Assembly (NCBI GenBank): GCA_034189325.1
Contig: JAXHUM010000062.1
Span: forward strand, 1-64,000
From: JAXHUM01 sp034189325
GTDB taxonomy: Bacteria > Desulfobacterota > DSM-4660 > Desulfatiglandales > Desulfatiglandaceae
Reading direction: 5' to 3'
Length of the DNA stretch: 64,000 bases
Part shown: positions 17,098-26,665 of the stretch, in pieces
Position numbering within the stretch: position 1 is the first letter of the stretch
Layout: every line of letters begins with the position of its first letter
Notes under the pieces: model-generated
What the model saw: the letters and a program-made list of their open reading frames with translations, nothing else
The model's database searches: none
Told to the model about the DNA's origin: nothing
Translations under genes and position numbers: made by a program

Positions 17098-17850
17098 ATG
17101 ACGGATCTGTTAGACCTTACCGATAAGGTAGCACTCGTTACCGGTGGGAGTCGAGGGCTGGGTCGGGAGATGGTCCTGGCCTTTGCCCAGGCAGGGGCAG
17201 ATGTTGTGATTGCCAGCCGCAAAAGCAGGGCATGTGAGGAGTTGGCCCTCGAGGTGGAGGCCAAGACAGGGCGCAAGGCCCTGTCTTATGCCTGCCATGT
17301 GGGCCATTGGGACCAGATCGAAGGGTTGGTCGAAGCATCTTACGAGCGGTTCGGAAAGATCGATATCCTGGTGAACAACGCCGGTAAATCTCCCATTTAC
17401 GAGAGTCTCGTTGATGTGAGTGAGGACCTTTACGACAAAGTCCTTGCCGTCAACCTGAAGGGGCCGTTCCGGCTAATCGCCCTTGTGGGTGAGCGCATGT
17501 CAAAGGGTAAAGGGGGTTCCATCATCAACATCAGCAGCGTTGGTTCCATACGTCCAACGCCTGAAATAATACCCTATTCCGCTGCAAAAGCCGGATTAAA
17601 CGCCATGACGGTAGGTTTTGCCCATGCCTTCGGACCCAAGGTGCGGGTGAATTGCATTATGTGCGGCCCCTTTTTGACGGACATCAGCAGGGCCTGGGAC
17701 ATGGAGGTTTTTAACGAAAGGGCACAGACTTACGCCCTCCGGCGCGGCGGCGAACCCCGGGAAGTTGTCGGCGCAGCCCTCTATTTTGCCAGTGCCGCCT
17801 CAAGCTTCTGTACCGGCGCTGTTCTCCGCCTTGACGGCGGCATGCCCTGA
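17098..17850 (+). CDS. Short-chain dehydrogenase/reductase (classical SDR)
   Basis: This 250-residue Rossmann-fold oxidoreductase has the coenzyme motif TGGSRGLG (residues 16-23), NNAGKSP (about 95), the catalytic Ser in ISSVGS (about 148) and YSAAK (about 161-165). It ends with the family pattern CTGAVLRLDGGMP. An Arg-rich segment after beta-2 (ASRKSR) suggests NADP(H) preference, although this is inference. The ATG has a GGGAGAGGT site 42 bp after the AOR gene. It probably interconverts a hydroxy- and a keto-compound in the same pathway as the AOR enzyme. Confidence 0.9.
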   Translation: MTDLLDLTDKVALVTGGSRGLGREMVLAFAQAGADVVIASRKSRACEELALEVEAKTGRKALSYACHVGHWDQIEGLVEASYERFGKIDILVNNAGKSPIYESLVDVSEDLYDKVLAVNLKGPFRLIALVGERMSKGKGGSIINISSVGSIRPTPEIIPYSAAKAGLNAMTVGFAHAFGPKVRVNCIMCGPFLTDISRAWDMEVFNERAQTYALRRGGEPREVVGAALYFASAASSFCTGAVLRLDGGMP

Positions 17851-18016
17851 GATGATGGAGTGCCTCTGAGCCGGCTCCTTTGAGAAAAACCTGGGAGACG
17901 CTGATGGGGAAGAGGTAGAGTGCGTGGTCGCAGACAGGTCTGTGCGGGTCGACCTGAATAGGGCCAGGAAAATGGGGAAGAAGCCGACTATTCTTTATGG
18001 CCCTGTGGAGGTTTTT

Positions 18017-19975
18017 TTAGAGGGCTATATCATTGTTTTCGACAAGTCCTTCCGTTATGGGAACCAACAGGGTCTGCGACCATCTCAGATCACCAAAGTC
18101 GACTTCAGGGTTGTACCTCTTGACGAGCCAGAGGGGCGTTTTGAATACCTCCTGGCATAGGGTCCAGAGACTGTCTCCATGTTTGACCCTGTAGGTCTTC
18201 ACATCGTCAACCTTATAGGCCCTGAAAAAGTCTTCCTGAATTTTTTGGTGGTATTCAAACCGAGCCTCTTCAAACCGCTCTTTTGAAATCCCATGGAGGG
18301 GGATTTTAAGTTCCTGGTGTATTCTTAATACGGTGCCGTAGGCGAAGCCGTTTAATCGACGGATTTTGTGTGTCGGGATACCCAGCCAGTCGGCGTAATG
18401 TCCTAATGTCTCCTCAATTTCCGCGCGAATAATCCCGACCGGTGTGCCCCCCTCTGTCATTACCCTAACAACCTCGAGGCTATCTGCTACGATCATCTGG
18501 GTGGCTTCCAAGCCCTTTCCAGGACTACCCGGCTCTGTTGAGAAAACAGCATGCCGAGGAGACATCATTGCCGTCTGTTCCTCTTGCTTTCTTTTCCCGG
18601 CTGTTATTATAGAAGAGGTCTCCTGGGTGGGTTTCTTATCAATCGTTGCATCCGGTACCGGCAGTCTCAGGGTCTGGTTCGCATAGATTGTTCCCCTTGC
18701 ATTGAGATTGTTTGCCAAAATCAAGGCAGACGGCTTCAGCCCATACATTTTTGCAATCTTAGCAATGGTTTCACCCCTCTTTATTCGATGAAAACGGCTC
18801 GGCTTTTGTGCGGATTTATACAGATCCTTGGGCAATTGTGCCGACAAGTTCTGCCAGAGCTTTTCCGTATCGGCCGGCAAGGTTAGAAGATACCCCTTTG
18901 GGACATACTTCTGTCCATTAAAGATAGGGGGGCGCAGTGAGGGGTTCAGTCTTCGAATGGTCGACATGCTTACATCAAAATAGCAAGAGAGATCTTCTAC
19001 CCCAACATATCCATCAAGAACGACCTTCCTGGTCCTCACGGGGGTGTCGAAATCGATTGCTCCGAAGTACTTGCCATGGTTTTTCGCTGCTTGTCTGGCT
19101 GCCAGGAATTCGGAGTAGAAGTTTCTGGAGGCAAACCTGAAGATCCTACTTTTGTAATCATTGAAAACAGCCTCATACCCGCCTTTGGTCCTTTTGGCCC
19201 GTAACATGCCTGACAGGCCGTGATTATAGGCGGTAATCGCCATCGGCCAGTTTTGCAGTCTTTTATAGTTTTGCTTTAGGAGCCGTGCGGCAGCCTTGGA
19301 GGATTCTATGGGGTCTCTTCGTTCATCCACGGAATAGCCTACGTTCATAAATTGTCTGCCTGTTGAGCGAGTAAACTGCCATATGCCTGCCGCCCCAAAT
19401 TTGCTGTATGCCTTCGGATTAAAGGAGGACTCGACGTGGGGAAGGTACGAGAGGTCCTCCGGCAGGCCATGAGACTGAAAAATTCTTTTAATCTCATCCA
19501 GATAGGCGCCTGAACGGACCAGACCTTTCCGAAATCGGTCCTTTTGACCCACCTGGCAACGGATCCTGTACCTTGCCTTTCGGAATACCGAAGGATCAGG
19601 ATTCAGGCCGAAAAGGTCTGCGACACGCCTTGCCTCAGGATCGATAGCCGAGGCGTTTTGCGCCAGCCTTTCCAAAATGATCTTGTACCTCTGTTTCGCT
19701 TTCTTTATCCGTTTCCTATTGATCGCCCTTGCCCCGTGCCTGTCAGGATGGATAAGCTCAATGACGTTATAAACAATGCTGAGATCATGACTGTCATGGA
19801 TAATCCCTTTTGTGGTCGGATATCTTGTGTAAATATCAGTCCAGAAATGGACGTTGGGTTCAATCGAAGGGTAGAGGGGAAAAGGCCCTGACGAGGCAAG
19901 GGCTTTGCCGCTCAGATAACAATTACCAATGACCAAAAGACAAATGAAACCGAATATAAGATATCTCTTTCTCAT
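18017..19975 (-). CDS. mltD: MltD-like membrane-bound lytic transglycosylase with C-terminal LysM domains
   Basis: This 652-residue exported protein cleaves peptidoglycan. An N-terminal signal sequence (residues 1-27) is followed by a helical region and a family 1 SLT domain (about 155-300) with the catalytic Glu E182 in LPHVESSFNPKA, then AAGIWQFTRSTGR and ITAYNHG. Three LysM-like repeats follow, at about 402-447 (HRIKRGETIAKIAK), 495-555 (divergent) and 595-640 (YRVKHGDSLWTL). E. coli MltD (about 450 residues) has two LysM modules, so this is an enlarged form. Upstream lies a 13-bp perfect inverted repeat at 20073-20116. Confidence 0.9.
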   Translation of the reverse strand: MRKRYLIFGFICLLVIGNCYLSGKALASSGPFPLYPSIEPNVHFWTDIYTRYPTTKGIIHDSHDLSIVYNVIELIHPDRHGARAINRKRIKKAKQRYKIILERLAQNASAIDPEARRVADLFGLNPDPSVFRKARYRIRCQVGQKDRFRKGLVRSGAYLDEIKRIFQSHGLPEDLSYLPHVESSFNPKAYSKFGAAGIWQFTRSTGRQFMNVGYSVDERRDPIESSKAAARLLKQNYKRLQNWPMAITAYNHGLSGMLRAKRTKGGYEAVFNDYKSRIFRFASRNFYSEFLAARQAAKNHGKYFGAIDFDTPVRTRKVVLDGYVGVEDLSCYFDVSMSTIRRLNPSLRPPIFNGQKYVPKGYLLTLPADTEKLWQNLSAQLPKDLYKSAQKPSRFHRIKRGETIAKIAKMYGLKPSALILANNLNARGTIYANQTLRLPVPDATIDKKPTQETSSIITAGKRKQEEQTAMMSPRHAVFSTEPGSPGKGLEATQMIVADSLEVVRVMTEGGTPVGIIRAEIEETLGHYADWLGIPTHKIRRLNGFAYGTVLRIHQELKIPLHGISKERFEEARFEYHQKIQEDFFRAYKVDDVKTYRVKHGDSLWTLCQEVFKTPLWLVKRYNPEVDFGDLRWSQTLLVPITEGLVENNDIAL

Positions 19976-20302
19976 GCCTTATCTTCTCCATACGTGGCAT
20001 TTGTGTTGCGTCACAGTGATCTGGAATGCATAAAGCCCCTATAAAAAGCAAGATCCATACCGATACGATCAAACCGAGAATAATCAACAAGATATATAAT
20101 TTAGATTATTCTCGGTGATATCCTTATCTCTCGAATTTTACAAAAAATGTAGAAACTGGATAAAAAAAGGCGTTATTTGGAAGGAACATGAGGGGCTTTC
20201 AGGCCAAGGGCGAAAAACCGAGTTGGATGGAGGGCGAACTTGGTCCATTCAATCCCAAAGTTCACCTCTTGAGGTTGATGGAGGGATAGTCAAAGGCGTC
20301 CG
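19976..20302. other. 327-bp gap between mltD and response regulator
   Basis: No gene is recognised. The only structure seen is the inverted repeat at 20073-20116. The remainder (20117-20302) shows no protein-like frame on either strand. Confidence 0.4.
20073..20116. repeat. 13-bp perfect inverted repeat with 18-bp AT-rich spacer
   Basis: ACCGAGAATAATC (20073-20085) and GATTATTCTCGGT (20104-20116) are perfectly complementary around an AT-only-rich spacer containing GATATATAAT. It lies between the response regulator at 20303 and mltD, both on the minus strand. Possible roles are a terminator for the regulator (no T-run follows), an operator for mltD, or the scar of a small element. Confidence 0.5.
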
Positions 20303-20743
20303 CTACTTCCCACTCTTCTCCCGCTCCACAGCAGCGAGCTTGTTCCGGAGTTCAATGACTTCTTTTCGCAGATCGAAAAGCTCTATACATTGCTCGATAG
20401 TGGCTTTAATATCCTCTGCCTCCCATGGCTTCGTCAAATACCTGTAAATACCACCTTTATTCACGAGATCCAGGATAAGTTTGACATCAGAATGACCGGA
20501 GAGAACCACCCTTATCATATCAGGATATTTTTCTTTGACTTTAGCCAGCAGCTCAAATCCGTCCATTTTTACCATCTTTATGTCGGAGATTATGACTTTA
20601 CAGGGATTCTCAGATATAATTGTTAAGGCCTCCTCTCCACCACTTGCATAAAAGACATTGTAGGGCTCTTTTCTTAGTTCTCTCTGAAGGGACGACAAAA
20701 CATCCTTGGTGTCATCGACAATGATGATATTTGATCTGTCCAC
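20303..20743 (-). CDS. Response regulator, REC domain with short coiled-coil tail
   Basis: This 146-residue protein has a receiver domain with D10-D11, phospho-acceptor D54 (ISDIKM), S82 (LSGHSD) and K105 (TKPWEAEDI). It is followed by about 35 residues of Leu/Glu-rich heptads. The TKPWE motif is typical of receivers in RpfG/HD-GYP-type regulators, but no output domain follows. The start is GTG, fixed by a perfect AGGAGGTG site 7 bp upstream. It is probably a single-domain signalling protein. No kinase gene is adjacent. Confidence 0.85.
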   Translation of the reverse strand: MDRSNIIIVDDTKDVLSSLQRELRKEPYNVFYASGGEEALTIISENPCKVIISDIKMVKMDGFELLAKVKEKYPDMIRVVLSGHSDVKLILDLVNKGGIYRYLTKPWEAEDIKATIEQCIELFDLRKEVIELRNKLAAVEREKSGK

Positions 20744-21189
20744 AGTTCTTCACCTCCTTCTAGAATAATTGTCTCTTTTCTTAATTATGATTCAGACTCC
20801 CAGGCGCATTGACACTTGCTTGTCTCGGCACATCTTTCCTGCCTTTACTAATCTTTTTCGTTAAGGCTGTCCTGCCATTTATAAAGCATATAGGCCCATG
20901 GGATGATTTACGATCATTAATCATATGGCGTGATTTCAGATTAGACCTATCAAACAATAGGAAGGAAAAAGGGGAAAATCAAGGAAATATCGAGAGATCA
21001 TGGCGAGCCGGGCCCTTGCCCTTGTTTGGAGGCACTCCTCCGCGGCGGGTGCGAATACCCCTTTTAAGGTCCACTGTTCAGAGGTATCGGCACCCAAAAG
21101 GACCGGGGGACTGCCCCTCAAAAGGAGGTGCCCTGGGGTACTATTTTGAGCGGATTCTTAGTAAAATTTTCAGAAATCATTGTTGCCGG
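20744..21189. other. 446-bp gap, no gene recognised
   Basis: Short frames here lack family resemblance. A loose inverted repeat ATGATT/AATCAT occurs around 20902-20923. Nothing else was found. Confidence 0.35.
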
Positions 21190-21618
21190 CTAGGATCCGA
21201 GCAGGCATTTTTCTGAACGATCAGGGAGCTCATAATAGCGCGCCTCAACCAGATTCCCTTCCGGATCTCGAAAATAGATCGATATTCCACTGCCGTGCGC
21301 TCCCCACCGTGATACAGGTCCCTCCTCTATATCCACATTGTGCGTCCGAAGTCGCTCAAAAAGCTCCTCCCAGGTCTCCTTGCCCATGGCCATACAAAAA
21401 TGGTTCAAGTTGAGCCGACCCTCCCCATGCCGTGAGCTTTTCTGCCACATCTTCTTGGGAAACAGGTCAATAATTGTATCGGAATTCAGTCTGATAGATG
21501 GAAAGGGCACCTGTCCAGTGCGGTATTCCTGCAGGCGTTCAGGCTCTAGCATGAGGATTTCCGAATAGAAAGCGATCATCTTCTCCTCATCGAGCACATT
21601 CAGAACAATGTGATCCAT
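21190..21618 (-). CDS. VOC/glyoxalase-fold protein
   Basis: This 142-residue protein shows the vicinal-oxygen-chelate pattern. It starts MDHIVLNVLDEEKM with the first metal His at residue 3, has a middle HFCMAMG segment with a second His, and ends GISIYFRDPEGNLVEARYYE with the Glu ligand near the C-terminal strand. VOC proteins include glyoxalase I, extradiol dioxygenases and methylmalonyl-CoA epimerase. The exact reaction is not identifiable. ATG 21618 is chosen over 21630 because GGAG lies 7 bp upstream of it. It follows the BKACE gene at a distance of 93 bp and may belong to the same catabolic unit. Confidence 0.8.
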   Translation of the reverse strand: MDHIVLNVLDEEKMIAFYSEILMLEPERLQEYRTGQVPFPSIRLNSDTIIDLFPKKMWQKSSRHGEGRLNLNHFCMAMGKETWEELFERLRTHNVDIEEGPVSRWGAHGSGISIYFRDPEGNLVEARYYELPDRSEKCLLGS

Positions 21619-21711
21619 TAAACACTCCATCTGTAGATCCCTCCACCACAGTCCTAACGATCAACGTGGCTGATTAAGAAACCGTCTAAATACTGATTTT
21701 TTGCGAATCCA

Positions 21712-22647
21712 TCAGAAACTGACTTTGTCAAGTCCCTTCAAGTTCAGTATCTCCCTCGCCTCCTGGGGCGTGGCAGGTTCCAGATCGAGCTCTCTTGCAA
21801 TGCGAATGATCTTTTTCACCTGTTCCGCGTTGCTTTTTGCCAGTTCTCCCCTGGAGAGGTAGAGATTGTCCTCCAGTCCAACTCTGGCATGGCCTCCAAG
21901 GAGAAAGGACTGGGTGCACATCCTGAACTGGAACCGGCCTGCGGCGCAAACGGAAAACTGAAAATCGCCGATCGCCTTGCGGGCGGTCTCAACAAGGAAC
22001 ACAAGGTTTTCCGGCGTGGCGGGGATACCGCCGAGGATGCCCATGACAAACTGGAGATAGACAGGTTTTTTGACATACCCGGCCTCAATCAGAAAGGCGA
22101 GATTGTTGATCATGCCCACATCATAGATCTCAAATTCCGGCTTTGTCCCCATCTCGTTAAAGACCGTCAGGAATTCCCGCATGGTCTTGAAGGTATTTGG
22201 AAAGATATAATCCTCGGTCTGTTGAAGATAGGTCTTCTCCCAGTCATACTTCCATTCCTTGAATTTGTCGATCACATGAAAAAGAGCAAAGTTCAAAGAT
22301 CCGGCATTTAATGAGGCGAGTTCCGGCTTCAAGGTCGAGACGACCTTGACCCTTTTTTCCACGGATTCCCCAAGACGTCCTCCGGTTGTGGTGCAGAGAA
22401 CAATATCGCACTGCTTTTTTACCTCTGTAGCAATCTCCAGGAAGGTGTCCTGATCGGCATTTGGCGTGCCTGTTTCCTGATCCCGGACATGAAGGTGTGC
22501 GACGGCCCCACCTGCCTCATGAACGGCCAGGGCCTCGTCAATCAGTTCCTTGGTCGTGACGGGCAGATAGGGCGACATCCCGGGCGTGTGGATCGCCCCT
22601 GTCAGGGCCGCTGTGATCACTACTTTGTTTTTCAGTTGTGTTGTCAT
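21712..22647 (-). CDS. BKACE (beta-keto acid cleavage enzyme, Kce/DUF849 family)
   Basis: This 311-residue Zn-dependent TIM-barrel protein of the BKACE family condenses a beta-keto acid with acetyl-CoA and splits it into an acetoacetyl-type product and a new acyl-CoA. The founding member Kce acts on 3-keto-5-aminohexanoate in lysine fermentation. Zn ligands are visible in AHLHVRD (HxH near residues 50-52) and in GGHARVGLEDN near the C-terminal side. The substrate is set by variable residues and cannot be read. It is downstream of a TRAP transporter and a cyclase in one minus-strand group, which suggests catabolism of an imported organic acid. Confidence 0.88.
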   Translation of the reverse strand: MTTQLKNKVVITAALTGAIHTPGMSPYLPVTTKELIDEALAVHEAGGAVAHLHVRDQETGTPNADQDTFLEIATEVKKQCDIVLCTTTGGRLGESVEKRVKVVSTLKPELASLNAGSLNFALFHVIDKFKEWKYDWEKTYLQQTEDYIFPNTFKTMREFLTVFNEMGTKPEFEIYDVGMINNLAFLIEAGYVKKPVYLQFVMGILGGIPATPENLVFLVETARKAIGDFQFSVCAAGRFQFRMCTQSFLLGGHARVGLEDNLYLSRGELAKSNAEQVKKIIRIARELDLEPATPQEAREILNLKGLDKVSF

Positions 22648-22754
22648 TTTTTTACCTCGCTCAAAAGTTGTGTAGAAGTAACATCAAAAAAATCATAGAC
22701 CTCATACGCATCGAGATCCGGGTCTGCGGATGTCCGCATATGTGGGCCGAAGCA

Positions 22755-24068
22755 CTATCTGACAAGGACCAGGCTGATCTGGGGGAAAACAACCACCAGG
22801 GTCAGGACAATCACCATCATCAGCACAAATGGCAAGGCCCCGGCAAAGACATCATTCAGCGTGATGCTCTGGTCATCGAGGGTTGACTTGACCACATAGG
22901 CGGCTATCCCCAGGGGAGGTGTGATCAGACCAACCTCAATAGCGATAACCGTGATCAACCCGAACCAGATGAAATTGACACCAAAGGGCTGCATGATCGG
23001 ATATATCAGTGGAACGATAATCATCAGAATGGAGGTGGAATCAAGGATTGTCCCCATCAAGAGAATCACGATCAGATAGAGCGTCAGTACGGCGTAAAGC
23101 CCCATGCCTGATTCGCCGATCCACGTGCCTAAAAAGCCGGTAATGCCTGACAATGCCAGCATGCGTCCGTACACATTGGCGGAAATAATCAAAAAGAGAA
23201 TCGAGACCGTCACATGGCCTGTCTCGGTCAACACCTGCCATAGCCCTGCCCATGTCAGTTTCCTCTTCAGGAGGCTCAAAACGAGGGCGCCCAAGGCGCC
23301 GACCGCCCCGGATTCAGTAGGTGTAAACCAACCTGCGTAGATGCCCCCAAGCACCAGAGAAATCAACAAGACGATGGGCACCAATTTTCCAACAGCTCTT
23401 GCCAGGCTCATGTCGATCTGTTTTGTCTGCGTCGTGTCACTGTTTGTGACATAGTCGGGAAAACGTTTGGCCATCATCAGAATGATGACGGAAAAGCCTG
23501 TTGAAAGGACAATCCCCGGCATGATCCCCGCCTTAAACAGGTCTCCGATGGAGGTCTCGGTAAGGACCCCAAACAGGATCAACAAGAGGCTTGGAGGAAT
23601 CAACATGCCCAGTACGGAAGACCCTGTGACCACACCCACGGCAAATCGGGGCCTGTACCCGAGACGGATCATTTCCGGGACGGCCACCTTTGTAAAGACG
23701 GCGGCAGAGGCAATGGAAATACCGGTTACAGCGGCAAATACGGCGTTAGCCGCGACCGTGGCAATTCCCAATCCGCCTCCCAGCCTTCCGAAAAGCCTGT
23801 TGGCAACGTCAAAGGTGTCCTTGCCGATTCCTGAAATAGAAATAAAAAGGCCCATCAACACAAAAAGGGGGACCACCCCGAATATATACCCGGATATGCT
23901 GTCGGCCGCGGCCAGGGCCAGGAGCTTGGCGGCAATGGCCCAGTTGTCCCTGATAAGCCAGACTCCCAGAAAAGAGAGCAGGCTCAAGGCGATAGCTACA
24001 TGCATGCCTGCATAAATAAGAAAGAGGATAGCGACAATCGATACAACGCCTATTTGTAAATCGCTCAT
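22755..24068 (-). CDS. dctM: TRAP transporter large permease DctM
   Basis: This 437-residue polytopic membrane protein has about twelve hydrophobic segments and DctM-family features (VPLFVLMGLFISISGIG; GVVTGSSVLGMLIPPSLLLI; GLITPPLGIAAYVVKS). It is the channel/antiporter subunit of a tripartite ATP-independent periplasmic transporter using the Na+ or H+ gradient. The length is standard. It lies 15 bp after dctQ and has a ribosome site AAAGGTCA. The substrate is unknown, but the neighbouring BKACE and cyclase point to an organic acid. Confidence 0.93.
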   Translation of the reverse strand: MSDLQIGVVSIVAILFLIYAGMHVAIALSLLSFLGVWLIRDNWAIAAKLLALAAADSISGYIFGVVPLFVLMGLFISISGIGKDTFDVANRLFGRLGGGLGIATVAANAVFAAVTGISIASAAVFTKVAVPEMIRLGYRPRFAVGVVTGSSVLGMLIPPSLLLILFGVLTETSIGDLFKAGIMPGIVLSTGFSVIILMMAKRFPDYVTNSDTTQTKQIDMSLARAVGKLVPIVLLISLVLGGIYAGWFTPTESGAVGALGALVLSLLKRKLTWAGLWQVLTETGHVTVSILFLIISANVYGRMLALSGITGFLGTWIGESGMGLYAVLTLYLIVILLMGTILDSTSILMIIVPLIYPIMQPFGVNFIWFGLITVIAIEVGLITPPLGIAAYVVKSTLDDQSITLNDVFAGALPFVLMMVIVLTLVVVFPQISLVLVR

Positions 24069-24083
24069 CCAGTGACCTTTCGG

Positions 24084-24647
24084 CTAAGGGGTTGTCGGGC
24101 CTTCACCTTTTACCATGTGGATAAAATGATCAGCCGCGGTCAGGACGAATTGCAGCGTCGCTGCGGCGCAGCCGATCAGTATGATCAATTTGACCGGCCA
24201 GACAGGGGCCATGAAATCCCCTTCAGCCCCAACATAGAGATCCAGACGCCACGCCTTGGTAAAGAGGGGAAGGCTGGCAAAAAACAGGATTGCCATGAGA
24301 ACGGCCCCAACAAGGTGGTAGACCCCTTGTAACAGACTGCCCAGAACCGGATGCTGGTTGTCCAACCAGTTCAGCAGGATATCCGAACGAGTCAATCGAC
24401 CCACTTTCAGTGTATGGGCCAGTTGTAAAAACACACAGGCCACAATCGATAGGGCCACTATCTCGGGGACCCCCCTGATGGGATGGTTAAAGAAGGCCCT
24501 GCCTCCGATATCGAGGTTGATAATGACCAGAAGCACAAACACCCAGGCCGTGCCGATCGAATTCATCACGGATGTGATGCTGTCATATTTCAACCGCTCG
24601 CGGAGGCTTGGCGGCATAACCGTTGTTTCACGGCTTTTTTGTGTCAT
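24084..24647 (-). CDS. dctQ: TRAP transporter small permease DctQ
   Basis: This 187-residue protein has four predicted membrane helices and the DctQ pattern (NIDIGGRAFFNHPIRGVPEI near residues 45-64). It is the small membrane subunit that pairs with DctM. It starts 3 bp after the dctP stop, which indicates a single transcript. The Lys/Arg-rich N terminus is probably cytoplasmic. Confidence 0.9.
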   Translation of the reverse strand: MTQKSRETTVMPPSLRERLKYDSITSVMNSIGTAWVFVLLVIINLDIGGRAFFNHPIRGVPEIVALSIVACVFLQLAHTLKVGRLTRSDILLNWLDNQHPVLGSLLQGVYHLVGAVLMAILFFASLPLFTKAWRLDLYVGAEGDFMAPVWPVKLIILIGCAAATLQFVLTAADHFIHMVKGEGPTTP

Positions 24648-24650
24648 GGT

Positions 24651-25724
24651 CTATTGATCCCAGTCTCTTACCAGCACAACGCCTCGTTTCCTCAGGCCTT
24701 GAAGAAAACCTTTGAGGACTGTCTTGCCCGGCAGTCCCTTTGCCTCCATGGAGGCGGCCCAGTTATTGGGCACTTCGGGGAGCTTTTCGGCCCATTGTTT
24801 TCGCTCTTTGTCAGACAGATACAAGATTTTAGCCCCTGCCTTCTCCATCGCCTTCATGGCGCCTGCGGCCTTATCGGCTTGAGCCTGGGCCAATCTCTTT
24901 GCATATTCAGCACCGACTTCCCTGAAGATCTTCTGCATATAGGGAGGAAAAGATTCGAACAGGTCTTTGTTGACGGTGAGGCCCCCTGCAAACTGGGCCC
25001 CGAAGTTCACCATGCAGATATAGGGAGCCACCTCATGGACCTTAATGGCCGCGCCTGCGGTCATGAAAGTCAGGGTGCCCTCAAAGACACCGGTTTTGAT
25101 GCCGTTGTAGTAAGTGTTAAGATTGGCGGCCACGGCAACCGCGCCTGTGCCCTTGATCCAGTTTGCAGAGGGACCAGGGGCGGCGATCTTGTGCCCGTTG
25201 ATGTCGTCAACCGTTTTGATCGGGAAATTGGTCAGGATACCGTAGGTGTCCAGTCCGACCCCGCCAAGGTAAATCTGATTGTATTGAGTCCATTCCTTTG
25301 CCATGGCAGGGATCGTCGCCTGAAGCTCAGCGATTGTGTCGACTATCTTAAAGATATCGCTGGTCCCGAAAGGAGTCATATACGACACATTATGAAGAGG
25401 CATCTTGGGCGCCTCAAAGATAGTGCCCACGAAACCGAGGTCCACAATACCCTCCTCGACCGCCTCCAGGACCCCCCCAAGCTTGGCTATGGTTCCGCCA
25501 TAGGCCTGGTTCCAGACGATCTTGTCCTTGCCTCCTGCCGCGGCGAGACGCTTGTCTACTTCCGGTATGAAAAAATCCCTCGTCAAGGTTACCCACAAGA
25601 AAATAGGGGGATGACCTGCGGCAGAGGTCATCTTGTAGGTCTTTGCGGTTGCCGGTGAAATCATCCCGGTCAGCACCAAGGCACCCACCACGAATATGAA
25701 CATTACTCTTTGTGTAAGTTTCAT
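24651..25724 (-). CDS. dctP: TRAP transporter substrate-binding protein DctP
   Basis: This 357-residue periplasmic protein has a signal peptide (residues 1-27, cut after ATA). The DctP fold shows the conserved Arg-region equivalent around GHKIAAPGPSANWIKGTG and NTYYNGIKTGVFEG, where carboxylate ligands are usually bound. The signature Arg normally sits in a conserved motif near residue 150, and here that segment reads INGHKIAAPG without Arg, so the ligand may not be a simple C4-dicarboxylate. The ATG has an AAGGAG site. It is first of the dctPQM set, 91 bp after the cyclase gene. Confidence 0.9.
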   Translation of the reverse strand: MKLTQRVMFIFVVGALVLTGMISPATAKTYKMTSAAGHPPIFLWVTLTRDFFIPEVDKRLAAAGGKDKIVWNQAYGGTIAKLGGVLEAVEEGIVDLGFVGTIFEAPKMPLHNVSYMTPFGTSDIFKIVDTIAELQATIPAMAKEWTQYNQIYLGGVGLDTYGILTNFPIKTVDDINGHKIAAPGPSANWIKGTGAVAVAANLNTYYNGIKTGVFEGTLTFMTAGAAIKVHEVAPYICMVNFGAQFAGGLTVNKDLFESFPPYMQKIFREVGAEYAKRLAQAQADKAAGAMKAMEKAGAKILYLSDKERKQWAEKLPEVPNNWAASMEAKGLPGKTVLKGFLQGLRKRGVVLVRDWDQ

Positions 25725-25815
25725 CTCTATTCTCCTTGTCTATATGTTTTGGTTGAAGGCCCTAACATATCATGTCGATCCGGCCGGAATTCCACATGGC
25801 CGCCAGGGGGCACGG

Positions 25816-26595
25816 CTATCCGACAATAGCCACCGGGCGGGTCCATCCGGCGCTGGCGCTTTTGATCTTGATTGGAAAACAGCAGACTGTAAAACCATGG
25901 GGCCTGCCGATTGCGGCCAGGTTGGTCAGCTTTTCCATATGGCAATAACCCCTATCGATTCCTGCGAAATGGGCCTCCCATATCACCTTGGGATCACCGG
26001 TCTTTTTGAACTCCTCAGCCAGGAAAGGTAATGGACGGTCCCAGCTCCAGGCGTCGATCCCGACCACTTTGACCCCCTTTTCGAGGAGAAAGAGGGTACT
26101 TTCCCGGTCCATCCCCGGGCCCTTTACAAGATATTCAGGCGTCCCCCATGCCTCATCCGCCCCTGTACGGACCAGTACAATGTCGAGGGGCTTGATCGCA
26201 TACTCAATACGGTCCAGCTCCTTTTCCACATCCTCAACCCTGATCCTCTCACCATCTGCCTTGTGGCTGAAATCGAGGACCACGCCATCGCTCATGCACC
26301 ACTTAAGGGGGACCTCTTCGATGGTAAGGGCCGGCTCTCCTCCATCCATGGTTGGATGGTAGTGCCATGGGGCGTCAAGGTGGGTGCCGCTGTGAGTGGT
26401 CAGCTTAAGAAATTCCATGGCCCATCCCATCCCGGCAGGTAACTGCTCCTTTTCAAGGCCCGGGAAAAAATCTTTCATCTGCTCGGCACCCTGTAGGTGA
26501 TCAATATATTCGATCTCCGGAATCATGATAGGCGGGTCACTGGGAAGGTCGGGTTCTATAGTGATACTCAAATCGATAAACCGTTTTCCTTTCAT
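25816..26595 (-). CDS. Metal-dependent cyclase/amidohydrolase-like protein (KynB/cyclase family)
   Basis: This 259-residue protein of the cyclase family (PF04199; kynurenine formamidase, isatin hydrolase) is recognised by HSGTHLDAPWHYHP (metal-binding His and Asp at about residues 66-73). Further support comes from LDFSHKADG, VLVRTGADEAWG and VGIDAWSWDRP. Family enzymes hydrolyse N-formyl or lactam/ester bonds of small cyclic or aromatic compounds. The ATG has a GGAGGGA site. It is the first structural gene after the TetR regulator. The substrate is not known. Confidence 0.87.
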   Translation of the reverse strand: MKGKRFIDLSITIEPDLPSDPPIMIPEIEYIDHLQGAEQMKDFFPGLEKEQLPAGMGWAMEFLKLTTHSGTHLDAPWHYHPTMDGGEPALTIEEVPLKWCMSDGVVLDFSHKADGERIRVEDVEKELDRIEYAIKPLDIVLVRTGADEAWGTPEYLVKGPGMDRESTLFLLEKGVKVVGIDAWSWDRPLPFLAEEFKKTGDPKVIWEAHFAGIDRGYCHMEKLTNLAAIGRPHGFTVCCFPIKIKSASAGWTRPVAIVG

Positions 26596-26665
26596 GGCAT
26601 TCCCTCCTTTTTTAACAATAACTCAAGAACAGCCCACAGCGTTCTTGAACAAGGTATGGTAAAGA

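Noticed and set aside
17924..18160. 78-codon plus-strand frame at the end of the mltD region
   Set aside because: Mostly overlaps the convincing mltD gene on the opposite strand and has no family resemblance.
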